Assembly (NCBI RefSeq): GCF_003473485.1
Contig: NC_053045.1
Coordinates: 64,543,994-64,607,993, forward strand
Direction of reading: 5' to 3'
Source of the DNA: Medicago truncatula
Lineage: Eukaryota > Streptophyta > Magnoliopsida > Fabales > Fabaceae
Length of the DNA stretch: 64,000 nucleotides
Shown here: positions 22,776 through 34,800 of the stretch, piece after piece
How positions within the stretch are numbered: position 1 is the stretch's first letter
Layout of the letters: every line of letters starts with the position of its first letter
Position numbers and translations under genes: made by a program
The notes under the pieces: generated by a model
What the model was told of the DNA's origin: nothing
The model's database searches: none
What the model saw: only the letters and a program-made list of their open reading frames with translations

Positions 22776-23515
22776 TAAATTATGAAATTGGTCAATGTCT
22801 TTATAAACAATTCTTAAATTATTTTTCGATTTTATTAATATTTTAAACTAATCCTTATATTTGTTAAAAGTTTCTCAAGTCCCTTGTCTTGTGATCAAAG
22901 TTTCGTAATGAGTGTGATAGATAAACGGTTTAGTTGATCGCTCGGTCATTTAACTTTTTTTTTTTTTTTTTTTAAAATTTTGATTCCCTAACAATCAAGT
23001 GTTTCAAATTGGTTAACTGAGAGAACAAAAATGAAAAACGGAAGACAAAATAGTTTTTAGAGTATCGACAATGTTAGTCCACTAACGGGGACTCCTTAAA
23101 TGGATCTTACGTATACACATCACTTATTTATAATTTTTAATGAAAGTACCTATTAAGGATTTAATGACTCCAATGACAATACGCGAATAAGGACTTCAAT
23201 GAAAAATACTTAAATATGTGTCATTAACTTTACATCATTATACAAAAATAATTTATAACTTCTTTTACAAGTCGGATCAACTACTGCATATTTTATTATT
23301 TCTTTTACATGTGTGACCCGTTAGTTGCCTATGAAAGAGAAAATCCTTATATAGTCGTCTATTGCTTAGTAAAGACTCATTTTTTTCTTCTCCAATGAAG
23401 GGTCTTTAACGGGAAGTGATCCTTGTTAAATAAGAAGCCCCATTGGAGATACTCGCATGATACCAATTTACAACGCTTAATTGATAGAGGACAAACATCA
23501 ACAAATAAAAATAAA
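22776..23515. other. AT-rich spacer, nothing recognised
   Basis: No coding potential, tRNA or repeat border was identified. It lies between two inverted-repeat elements. Confidence 0.4.
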
Positions 23516-25200
23516 GGGGGTGTATTGAATTGAGATTTCAAAGGATTTTAATAGACTTTTTTATGAAAAGAAAATCTTGAGGTATTGATTCAAGACTTTT
23601 ATGGAATCTAAATAAATTTTGTGGTATTCAATCAAAACAACTAAGACTTTTTTTTCAAGACATCAAAATCCGTTGGTATTCAATTAAGATTTCTAAGAAC
23701 TTATAACATGTCTCGTGGTATTGAAAATTAGACGGATTTTAATGGATTCATTTGTGTAATGGATTGTGTGAGACTTTTTAGTTAAAATACACTCATCCAA
23801 CAATCTCACACAAACTCTTGAGATTTTGTAATACTCTTCCAAATTTTTATTTTTTTTACGTTTCTTCCAAATTCTTTTCTGTTCTACTGCAACAATGGCA
23901 GGTTATATATTTTGTTTGACAAACTTATTGTCGAAATCATCATGCCTCTAATTTGCACTTTTCTTAATATAATTTTTACGTTCATTAAAAAAAAGAACGT
24001 ACTGTATAATGTTGTGGTTAATTTACCATCTACCTATATATCAAATTACAATAATGATAACTTAACACAAAACAGATGACACAAATCCGACAACAATGGC
24101 AATTTTGTAATTATCATTAAAGTCCAAGGGCAAAACAAACTTTCACTCACTCTTCTCTCTTTCCACTTCTGTCATCGTTCTCTCTACTTCCTCCTTTCAT
24201 GTCTTCTCTCCTCTCTCCCTTCATTGTCTCTCTCTCTCTCTCTCTCTCTCTCCCCCTTGACTTTGGTGGTGAAGGCGGACGATGTGGGAAAGATTGAGGT
24301 GGAGGAGGGAGGTCGTGATGGTGGTGGATGGGGTTGCAGGAGGCGGCAAGGAGAAGAGAGGCGTTTGCAAATCTGAGTCGGACGGCTACAGAGGCGGCAA
24401 GGAGGGAGGAGATGACTGGTTGTGGTTAGATCTGACGAGTTGCGGATGACGGTGGCTGGCCGGACGGTTTGAGAGATGTGGTGGTGAGAAAGAGAAAGCC
24501 GGACAGGAGGGAAGGAAAGGAGAAAAATAAAATAAAAATTGGTGTACAAATACTGTATAATATACGATGAACAGTGTTTGATGTCTAATTTGTGTTTGTA
24601 TTTTGATGTCAAGTTATCATTCCTCATCAAATTATTATAAAAATCACAACTTTACGTTCATTGATATTATAATAATTTTTCTACTTGCATTTTTCTACCT
24701 GTAACATGTAACATGCATTTTTCAAATCAAATTATTATAATCAATAAACTAACGTAACTTATTTTTAGGTCTATTTATTTTGATATCATATGTCCTGAAT
24801 TTTTAAGATCAATCAACCTGCTAGTAGTATATTATCTAATAGTCTTTTTTTTGAAGAAATATTATCTAATAGTCTATACACTCATTGATTCAATGTTTTT
24901 TTCGGTTGATTTATAACTGTACTCTTGTTTTTGAGATTTTTGGCAACTGATCTATACATCTAATAGTGTTATAATGTACTGTATCTTTAAATTTATTGAC
25001 CCTTTTAAAATCTTAAAAATCCATTAAAATCTATATCATGAATCCTTTAAAATCTTGCAAAAGAATCTTGATTGTAAAAAGTCTTTCAAAAAAAGTTTTT
25101 AAAAATCTCACAAAATCAATAAAATTCAACAAAGTCTTTTAAAATCTTCAAAAAATTTCTATCAAAACGGTCTTTTAAAATCTCAATTCAATACACCCCT
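23516..25200. mobile_element. Candidate 1.7 kb terminal inverted-repeat element
   Basis: The left end GGGGTGTATTGAATTGAGAT (from 23517) is matched exactly by the reverse complement of the right end (to 25199). Subterminal regions are AT-rich with repeated forms of ATTTTAAAAGACTT and TGGTATTCAAT. No transposase was seen. The interior holds a (TC)n tract (24227-24252) and a GC-rich stretch at about 24260-24480. The target duplication is ambiguous (TAAAG on the left, TAAG on the right), so the superfamily is not assigned. Confidence 0.55.
24227..24252 (+). repeat. (TC)n microsatellite
   Basis: An uninterrupted TC dinucleotide run followed by a C tract. It makes the overlapping minus-strand open frame (Arg-Glu repeats) meaningless. 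Confidence 0.9.
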
Positions 25201-25426
25201 AAGAAGAAAAATGATATTTGTACAACTTTGTAAGAAGAGAGAACAACAAGGTTATTCCAATAGTTGTTCAAATATAAATGTTAGATAGCTTGTTTCGCTC
25301 GCTCAGACTAGTCACAGGGAGCCAGGAGTAAAAGAAAGGATGTTGTCGTTGTTAAGATGGAGGTTGTCACTATTATACCACTGTCAGCCACTGCCATAGC
25401 TGCAACCGCAACAATCAACATCATGG

Positions 25427-27144
25427 ATGATTCAGAATCAGCGTCAGAAATGGGAAGGAAGAAGAGACGATTATGAGCATATGAGGGCAGTTGTGAACTG
25501 CCCACGTTGCTCCAACAACATGTCCCTTGTAAAACTGCCTTCTATTTCCGCCCTTACAAGCTTTGTTCTTTCATTGAGGTTGCCAGACTCCCTAACCCTA
25601 CTCTTACTCCTAAACAGATTTGTAAGTTCCTCGATTCCTTTGTCGTTGCTCATTGGTCCTACTGACTCGGGTATCGTATCATATCATCATTCTCAATTCA
25701 ATTCAATTCAATTCATTGCTGCAACAAACAACATTCACTTTATTCTCTTCTATTGTATCATTACATTACATTACAGGAAAGACCTTGCTTCCTAAAACGT
25801 TGGCCCGTATTGTCAATGTACCCTTTACTATGGCCGATTCTACAACCTTCACCCAGGCTGGTTATGTCGGTCAAGACGTTCACTCCATTTTATATAACCT
25901 TCTTCAAGTATGCTCTCTCAATCTTTTCTTCCTTTTCTCAACTTTAATCATGCTAATTCATTCCTCTTTTTTTCCTTTTCTAACATAACACCACTGTCTT
26001 TTTTTAGGAAGCTGATTTTGATGTCGAACTAGCTCAGCCAGGGATTGTCTATATTGATGAAATTGATAAGATCACTAACAAGGTTTCACATTTCATTTCA
26101 GTTATTGAGTAATCTTATTTTACTGTAAAATGTTAATATTGCCTTTTATTTTGCAGTCCGAGAGTATAAGCGGTGGAAGAGATGTGTCCGGGGAAGGTGT
26201 TCAGCATGCCTTACTCAAAATGTTGGAAAGCACCGTAGGTCAATTTTATTATTAACATGATGTTCTACTCATTAATTTATATGTACCTGCTCGGAAAATA
26301 TGTACATGTATAAAAACTTATGAATAAGGTAGGGCACATTGTTTGTCAATTATTTCAAGTTATGGTATGCAAATATACAATACTAGGAAAAATGTTTGTC
26401 ATAATCTACCTAATTAAAAAATGTATCATTCTTTAACATTACCATCCCAAACAAATTATAAGAAGTAATATTTACAAAATTCAGATGTTGACAGTTTGAG
26501 AAAATGGTTAGCAATTGAATGAAGCCACTCTTCCTTTGTTTTTGCCATATTATAACTCATGACGTAAGGGTTCCAAATTTTGAGGGAACTATTTGGAATT
26601 TCATTGGTACAGTTTTAAAGAATTTAGAATGTTAAATTGTGTTTTCCTTGTTCTACTTCTATATGTTATTCTTATTTCTTATTATTTGAAAGGGATCTTC
26701 TCCTTTCATAGGTCGTGAGTGTAGCTGCATTTTACTGATAATGCTTTGAGATTGATTGCAAAGAAAGCGACGGTGAAGAACACGGGTGCACGTGGTTTAA
26801 AAGCCTTATTGGAAAATATTCTTACTGAAGCAATGTTTGATGTACACGCTACCTGTGGAAATATAAGATCATATTCTATTGTTTTTCTCATCTATATTTC
26901 CCTACCCTCCAAAACTGTTGCATATGGAAGTGGATTTTTTTTAAAGAAAAAGGTGGTTATCAATATGAATGTTGATTTTTGTTTTTATCTACAGATTCCA
27001 GACAAGACTGATATTGATAACATAAATGGGGTATTGGTTGATGAAGAGGCAGTTGGACAAGTCAATGGTACTGGCTGTGGAGCAAAAATCATATGCAGAG
27101 ATGATGGCGCATTGGAGTGTCAAGCAAGAACAATGTGTTTGTAA
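25427..27144 (+). pseudogene. Truncated, intron-containing ClpX-like pseudogene
   Basis: Remnant of a mitochondrial-type ClpX, the AAA+ unfoldase of the ClpXP protease. Remaining pieces: an N-terminal part with VNCPRCSNNM (zinc-binding-like) and fragments like RPYKL and [15 protein letters not shown], scattered over frames; GPTDSG then, across an intron, [16 protein letters not shown] (Walker A, exon 25777-25907); IVYIDEIDK (Walker B, exon 26008-26082); SGGRDVSGEGVQHALLKMLE (exon 26157-26234); HFTDNALRLIAKK and NTGARGLKALLENILTEAMF (about 26728-26841); a last exon 26995-27144. The exons between the Walker B segment and the C-terminal domain, including the sensor and arginine-finger region, are absent, and a TAG precedes HFTDN in frame. 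Retained splice sites show origin from a genomic gene, not a retrocopy. It lies where synteny predicts ClpX, downstream of RUS6. Confidence 0.85.
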
Positions 27145-30100
27145 ATAGTCAAGAGAGTATTGCAATTCCTTCTTTTTCTTCTTTATCAGCTTTTCCTTTC
27201 TTCTTTAATTTTTTCCTTGTTCGTTTTTGCATACTAAACCCTGTCCCCCCAAAATGCGTGTAATATAGGAGATGTTTATTTTTTTGGGGGTGCTGTATTA
27301 GAATCAAACTGTTATGTATGTACACGCAATAAGCATTGTATAATCGATGCTCATTTTCATATCATTATAGGCTCCCTGTTTTAGTCTTATTTCATTTCTT
27401 GGTTGAATTCAAAACAAGATGGTATGACTTAGACATTTTGTGTGTGCACCAAGTTAATTTTTTATTACTACCTACAACCAAGATTTTAAGCCCATGGATG
27501 GATTCCTCTAGAATCCAGAAACATAAACCCTAAACCAGAGTTCCTGTCAGAGCTTATTTTCCGCGACCACCGTGCCAGAATGCGTCTCCTCCGTGCCGGA
27601 GCACCTATCTGCAGCCAATTGCTTAAGAAGGTTAAAAAATATCTATTTATTCTTCTCGCTCTGATTGAGTGTTTATCTTTCAAGTAACTTTAGTTTCAAA
27701 TATCCTTCATTTGCTCGTCGTTATATGAGGTTGTTAGGAGAAAATGGGTTGCACCTGAAATAGTATATTTTAATATTTTTGTGTTTGTTGTGTAAAGAAA
27801 TTCAAGTTTATAGCATTCTCAAGAGATGTGGCATTAGTTGATTTTATTGAATTTGGGTCCTCTTTACCTGTGTTTTTGTGCTCTGAGATCATACTATAAA
27901 GTAGAACCATCAAGTATTATATGATGTGAATGAGTTGTATTGGCCACTGGCTAGTATACCTACAAGACCCTTGAATGTTTCTTTTATAATTTTCATCATT
28001 TTGATACTTCTTAGTTGCAGCTGAAAAATATGCTTTGTTCAAGGGGAAAAGAGAACTTTGATCCTTGTGTCTTTAGATAATGTTTTTATGCGTTTTAGAT
28101 GTAATTTCATGTTATTGCACACTGAACTCTGTTAAGCTTTTATGCCTCTTGCCTGCATAATTTGTATGATAAGCTTTATTTGGAGAATTCATATTTTGTA
28201 GCGAATGCCTCCCAACACAGAAGTGAGACTTAGATCCAAAGGTATTGATTGTGGAACAACTTGGCCTTTTGGTGTGATTCACATTTGGCAAAGGGAGCTC
28301 AACTCAGAAAAAGTGGTCATTGAATCAGATGCAATTATGCAAAAGTTGTTGTTCTGCATTCATGGATCCACTACTGATTTTTAAGAATATGGAATCTGTT
28401 CTAGCAAACACGGCAACCACTATGGGTTTCCATTAAGTTATTATTCTCCTCTACATCATGTTTTAATTGTGAAGATCTAGATAGATTCAGTTTCTTTAGC
28501 AGGTCCATGCGTATGCTTTATGTATTTTAGATAGCGTGATTTGTTAATGATACCAAGGGCTAGATGATTTTAGCACGAAATTGAAAACTTTTACAGTGCC
28601 CTTTTTTTTATCATGATATGCCAGACTTGTGCATTCAACTCGCATGGTAATGACGCCCTTTGGTGGATTTCTTCAATTGGCTATAATGTTCCTACTATAA
28701 ATGTGTGAACTCATGATCCTGCACTTGCATGCTCCTTTGTCATTAAGTACATCAACAAATTGGTTAAATATTTTATTTGTTTAAGAGACCTGAAGCTAAT
28801 GTTAAAGATCTCCAATGCTAGTTTACCATTTCAAGAACACGCTTAGCTTTTATTATTATTAAGAAAGTAGACCTCAAAATGTTTTTTTCTTTTATATCTG
28901 AAAAATTCTGAATGCTTGTTGAAGTGGGAGTTATATATTGTTGATATGTGATAACTGGTAACCTCCTACACCGACTATTGTCTTATAACTTTGGGGGTTA
29001 CACAAACTTGCCTACAAACAATCTTTTTGCCCTAAATCCGACAATGAGTTTTACTGGTAAGACAATGTTGTTGTCATGATAAAGATATATAGTTTCTTCC
29101 TTCTATTTCTAAATCGGTTTGAAAAGCGTCTTTCGAAGAAATATTTGAAGCTTAGGTCTTGATTAAAAGCTGACCAAGTAACGGTACTCAGAACAAGTAG
29201 TATGTGTGCTTGCCATTGATTGTGTAAAAGTGGTAGGAACCACAACTCAAGAGTCGTTGAAATAAAAGAAAGCCAAATAGAGACAGTATCGAGGAAAGCC
29301 TATGAATCGGAAAAAATAGAGACATTTTCTAATATTTTACTTCTAGGTATTGAAATAAAGCGTCTTTAGAGGTGGACTTGCTGAAACTTTGCAAATCACG
29401 AATGAGTTGACGAAGTATATGGATTGACAAATGCGGGATTAAGTTATGAAATATAAGTCAATTGCATACATACTGTACTTTTTTTTTAATGAAATTTCTC
29501 CTTGGCCATAAATTGAACACGTATTGTTAAGATATTTGACTCTTCTTGTGATTATCTTGTTGATGACCAAAACTCAAAAAGTGAAACAAAATGCTTATAT
29601 GTTTTTCTCTATGCATTGGATCATGACTTGAGTATGTTGATTGCATAAAACAGGTGTTGATCTGATTTCTTAATAATGATCAAATTGACAAGAATATGCA
29701 AACAACCATAATACGAAGTTTAAAAACTGGAATTTTTTATTTTTTCTTAGGGGAAAAACTGGAAATCTGTTAATCTATCTATAGATAAAAAATAAAAAAG
29801 AATACTCCTTTAACCCAATTTGATATTCGCGCACGAACATTTCCTATCAGTATACAGCCTGATCGGCAACACACTTTTCAAAATGAAAGAAATAATATAC
29901 ACAACTTAGTAGTAATTATGTTTCATTCGGATACTTATTGTAAATATTCTTTTTTTTTTTTTTGGGTACAATGGAGGGCGGAAACCCATAAAAAAAAATT
30001 ACGAACCCATCAAGGGAAAATAAATGGCTAATTAGTTTTATCTTGTTGGGAAAATTAGAGACTAGTTTGACTTGAAGACTCGTAAAACATCAAGCTACAA

Positions 30101-30696
30101 CCTACACACTATCTTTGTGTTCCACTTTATTTGAATTAAGCGTCGAATCTTTTACAATTGTCTTCTTCCATTCTTATTAGTCTTTTCCCTTTGATAAGAA
30201 TATGAGTGACAATTAAATAGTCTACATTTAGCTCTACTGCATTAAAAATACAAAAACCAAAATATATCGAAAAATGTGATACATGACGTTAGAAAAGGGA
30301 AAAGTGTAGTTACAAGCTAATTGCACCAACTCTGAGAATGACGATAATTTGAGATGGGAGTGAAATCATCCTTACACTCATGATGGACACATCAATTTCT
30401 CGAGGCTATGCATATCTTGGAGGCAAAGAAGGCGTGTGTGGTTTTATTTACGGGTGTGCAAAAGAATTGGTTAACCTCAACTTTTATTTACAAGATGCCC
30501 ACTTATGAATAAGAGAATGGATCTCCTCCCGCATGTTTCTCATCAGTTTTCGACGGTGTGAGAATCAACACCATTAAACATGTTATCTCTCCTAATTTTA
30601 ACTTTTAAATTTCCATGCATTTAAACGGAGAAGGTGTTCATTGTGGTGTTACGGGAACACATGGTCTTCACGTTGTGGTTGTGGTGGTGAAGGTGG
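27145..30696. other. Intergenic region between ClpX remnant and psbD insertion
   Basis: No complete gene found. A short frame at about 27580-27630 (MRLLRAGAPICSQLLKK, followed by a GT) could be an orphan first exon with a basic, organelle-like N-terminus, but no partner exons were found. At about 28290-28383 the segment LNSEKVVIESDAIMQKLL resembles an RNase H-like retroelement fragment. The rest is AT-rich. Confidence 0.4.
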
Positions 30697-31350
30697 ATTG
30701 CGCCTATTTTGTCGCGGGGGGTTGGTTCAAAGGTACCACCTTGTAACTTCATGGTATACTCGTGGATTGAAAGATTCTTATTTGGAAGGTTGTAACTTCT
30801 TAACTGCGATAGTCTCTACTTCTAGTAATAGTTTAGCACACTCTTTGTTGTTAGTCTGAGTCCTGAAGCACGTGGAGATTTTACCAGTTGGTGTCAATTA
30901 GGTGGTTTGTGGACTCTTGTTGCTCTCCATGGTGCTTTATGATTAATAGGTTTTATATTACATCAATTTGAACTTGCTTGATTTGTTCAATTGCTTCCTT
31001 AAAATCCAATCGCATTCTCTGGTTTAATTGATGTTTTTGTTTATGTATTCATGATTTATCCACTAGGTCGGCCTAATTTTGGTGTAGCAGTTATATTTCG
31101 ATTCATTATCTTTTTCTAAGGGTTTCATAATTGGACATTAAAATCATTTCATACGATGAGAGTTGCTGGTGTACTGGGCACTGCCTACTATGCGCTATTC
31201 ATGGTTCTACCATAGGAAATACATTATTTGAAGATTGTGATGACGCAAATTCATTTCGTGATTTTAACTCAACTCAAGCGGAATAAATTTATTCAACGGT
31301 CACCGCTAACCACTTTTGGTACCAAATATTTGGGGTTGCTTTTTCCAACG
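30697..31350 (+). pseudogene. psbD: Nuclear plastid DNA: decayed psbD fragment
   Basis: Homologous to the plastid gene for photosystem II reaction-centre protein D2. Recognisable pieces: [30 protein letters not shown], then in a shifted frame [59 protein letters not shown], and [18 protein letters not shown] at the 3' end. Several stops and frameshifts are present, and about 20 bp are missing after IYPLG, so it cannot encode D2. Both ends of the gene are absent. It is a nuclear insertion of plastid DNA (NUPT), since the flanks are nuclear and CAND1 begins about 480 bp downstream. Confidence 0.9.
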
Positions 31351-31829
31351 ACGACTATTTTATATTGCGAGAAATTAAATTGAATCTAAAGTATTTTGTG
31401 AAGGATCACTTAGGTCTTCACTTAAAAAAAAAAAAAAATTAAGAGAAGAAGAGATAAAGAGAGAGAGGAAAAAAGCAGTAATAATAATAAATTTGGGTGT
31501 AAGCAAGCAAGTAGGGTTTATAAACGAAACGAAAGGAAACGAAAAGGGTTCGACAGTTGTTGAGAGTGAGTGAGTTTAGAGAAAGAGAAAGACGCATTTG
31601 GTTTGATCGATTCCGCCGCATCGATTTCTGATCGACTCTCGCACTAGGGTTCGTTTATATCTCTCTTCTTCAATTCTCCTTTTTAATAATTCAATACAAT
31701 CGAATTTAAATCTTCGTTGATTCTGATTCTTGTTGATTATTTTTCATTTCAATTCAACTTTGTATTGTAATCCCTGACATTGGACTCGACTCACTCATCA
31801 CAGTGTTGTTGTTTGCTGCTTCTGCAAAT
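31351..31829 (+). promoter_or_regulatory. Presumed CAND1 promoter and 5' leader
   Basis: The sequence between the psbD insertion and the CAND1 ATG has a GA-rich block at about 31440-31480 and 31550-31590, then a pyrimidine-rich leader. Because psbD-derived DNA ends only about 480 bp from the ATG, part of the proximal upstream region was placed here by that insertion. No transcription start can be fixed from sequence alone. Confidence 0.4.
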
Positions 31830-34800
31830 ATGGCGAACTTAGCTTTGCCTGGTATTCTTGAAAAGGTACTTTTTCTCTCTTTTTCTTTTAACACTGTTTT
31901 TATGTGTTTGTGTTGTATTAATTAGGTTTATGATAACAAATAATCTTCAACTTTGTATGTATGTATTTGTGACAGATGACTGGGAAGGATAAAGATTACA
32001 GATATATGGCCACATCTGATTTGCTTAATGAATTGACCAAACCTACTTTTAGGGCTGATGCTGATCTCGAACTTAAATTGAAAAATATAATCATTCAACA
32101 GCTTGATGATGCTGCTGGTGATGTTTCTGGTCTTGCTGTTAAATGTCTTGCTCCATTAGTCAGGAAGATGAATGAGTCTAGGGTTGTTGAAATGACTAGT
32201 CAACTCTGTGACAAAATACTTAATGGCAAGGATCAGCATCGCGACACTGCTAGCATTGCTTTGAAGACTGTTGTTGCTGAAGTTTCTACCCAATCCCTTG
32301 CACAGTCCATTCTCTCCATTCTATCCCCACAATTGATCAAAGGAATTACTGCCAAAGTAACTAACTAACTACCTAACTCCCTTCTCGTTTATCTACTTTC
32401 CTTTCTTTTCTTTGTTTCACATGCTTAACACTGTTGTACCCTTCACAGGATATGACCACAGAGATTAAATGTGAATGTCTCGATATTTTATGCGACGTCC
32501 TTCATAAATTTGGGAATCTAATGGCAGCGGATCATGACCTATTGTTAAATTCCCTGCTTTCTCAGTTGAATTCTAACCAAGCTACAGTTCGTAAGAAGTC
32601 TGTTGCATGCCTTGGTAAGACATATTTTAATTTGCTGGCTTTTGTTTTTCTGTAAAATTTGTTCTTCATGAGTGGGGAGTTGATATTACTTTCCGCAGTT
32701 TGAGTTTTCTCAATTATTTTCCATACATCTTGGTTAAACACCCTATTGTAGTTTTTTTGTTGCGTCTGAGGCAACTTTGATTCAGTAACTGGAAGATAGA
32801 TAGATTTGTGTTTCATGTTTCAATGAGCATCTGATTAACATTATTTTCAATGAGTTTGACTCTATTAATTGATTTTCCCAAATATGAGTTTGAAATGAAG
32901 AGATTGTGTTCAAATGCTTTTACACTTCATCGTAAAACTTGTGTTGATTCTTTAACCTAAAGCAACTAAAATGATGTTTGGTATCAACCCTGAAGTGGCC
33001 TCTTTTATTTTGGTCAAAAACATTATTGTCAATTAATGCAAAACTGTTAACATGTTTTTCTTCTTGTCAGCATCTCTTTCTTCAAGTTTGTCAGATGATT
33101 TGTTGGCAAAGGCAACAGTTGAAATTGTTACCAAATTGAAAAATAAGGCTGCCAAGTCTGATATGACTCGTACAAATATACAAATGATTGGCGCTATAAG
33201 GTTAGCAATTTCTTTCACATTATTTTCTCCCTCTTGCTTCAGTCTCTTTTTCATGTTGAAAATAGTGTTATCACTAGTAGATAGTGGAAGTGGTTCAAAA
33301 CCAAAAAGCCACTGTGTCATATATAGCGGACACGGACAACATTACTGAACTATATAGGCAAACAGTGGAAGTCACATTATGGTTGAAATAAATCGGTGCC
33401 ATTTATAAATGTTAATCTGTATACAAATAAAAATAAGCTGCATGATAAATATAAACTGTATTAAATGGTGACACAACATCACTAACATTATAACACCTCG
33501 TGGTATGGCGTTGCCTTCCCCCACAACCACTAGTAACAACACTGGTTGAAAATAGAACGTTTGTAGTAACAAATTTGAGCTAATTGGTGTTACAGTCGAG
33601 CAGTTGGCTACCGATTTGGACCCCATCTTGGAGATACAGTTCCAGTCCTTATTAACTATTGTACTACCGCCTCAGAAAATGATGAAGAGCTTCGTGAGTA
33701 CAGTCTGCAGGTGCCATATTTGTTTATTATCCATAATTTTATACTATGAAATGTTTGTATTTATATTTATTTATGGTACACTACTAGTTATATATTCAAT
33801 AATGTCGAAATTTTGCTGCAGGCGCTAGAAAGCTTTCTCCTAAGGTGTCCAAGGGACATTTCAGTGTATTGTGATGAAATTCTTCACCTGGCACTGACAT
33901 ATCTGAGTTATGACCCAAACTTTACTGACAACATGGAGGAGGATACAGATGATGAAGGTCATGAAGAGGAGGATGATGAGTATGTGTCTCTGTGCCTATT
34001 TGATTCAGTTGGTTGCCTGTATGGTATTTATATTTGCACAATATTCTTCTTGTTAATCATATCATATATCAAATATTATTTTCCAGAGAAAGTGCAAATG
34101 AATATACAGATGATGAAGATGCCAGCTGGAAAGTGCGCAGAGCAGCAGCTAAATGCTTAGCCGCATTGATTGTTTCTCGTCCTGAGATGCTTTCAAAGCT
34201 GTATGATGAGGTAACTTTGCTTTCACTTGTTCATAATTTTGTGTAATTTGTTAATAAACTACTGTTCTCTTTATTTTTCTGAGATTTTGCTATTCTTGCA
34301 TCATGATATCCTTCTGGGCTGTGAGTAAACATTTGGTATACTAGATTTATTGTTTGATAATTTTTGTATCCACATGTTCTTCCAATAAAATTTCTTTTGT
34401 CTCAAAGAAACTGTGTAATTGTTTGTGTATATGGCTCTTCACTCCCTGTTATTATTTTTAGTTAAATGACGGCATATCCTTCGCCTTCCTGCTTTACAGG
34501 CTTGTCCAAAACTGATTGACAGATTTAAAGAGAGAGAAGAAAATGTCAAGGTAGGTCAGAATAAGTCTTTTATTGATTGATTGTCTTTTAAGACCCATGG
34601 TTGTTTATCTGACATGCATATGTTGCAGATGGATGTATTTAATACTTTCATTGAGCTCTTGCGTCAAACTGGAAATGTCACAAAAGGACAGACTGATGCA
34701 AATGAAACGAGGCTAGTGGCTTTTGTTTTTCCTAATCTGGAAGTACTTTGTATCTAATTTTATTTATTTATTCATGCTTTCTATTTAATTATTTGTACCC

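Noticed and set aside
24184-24630. 148-codon minus-strand open frame
   Set aside because: Its C-terminal half is Arg-Glu repeats created by the (TC)n tract and it lies inside a transposon-like element.
27580-27640. Orphan first exon MRLLRAGAPICSQLLKK followed by GT
   Set aside because: No downstream exon in a compatible frame was found over 3 kb, so it is mentioned only in the spacer entry.
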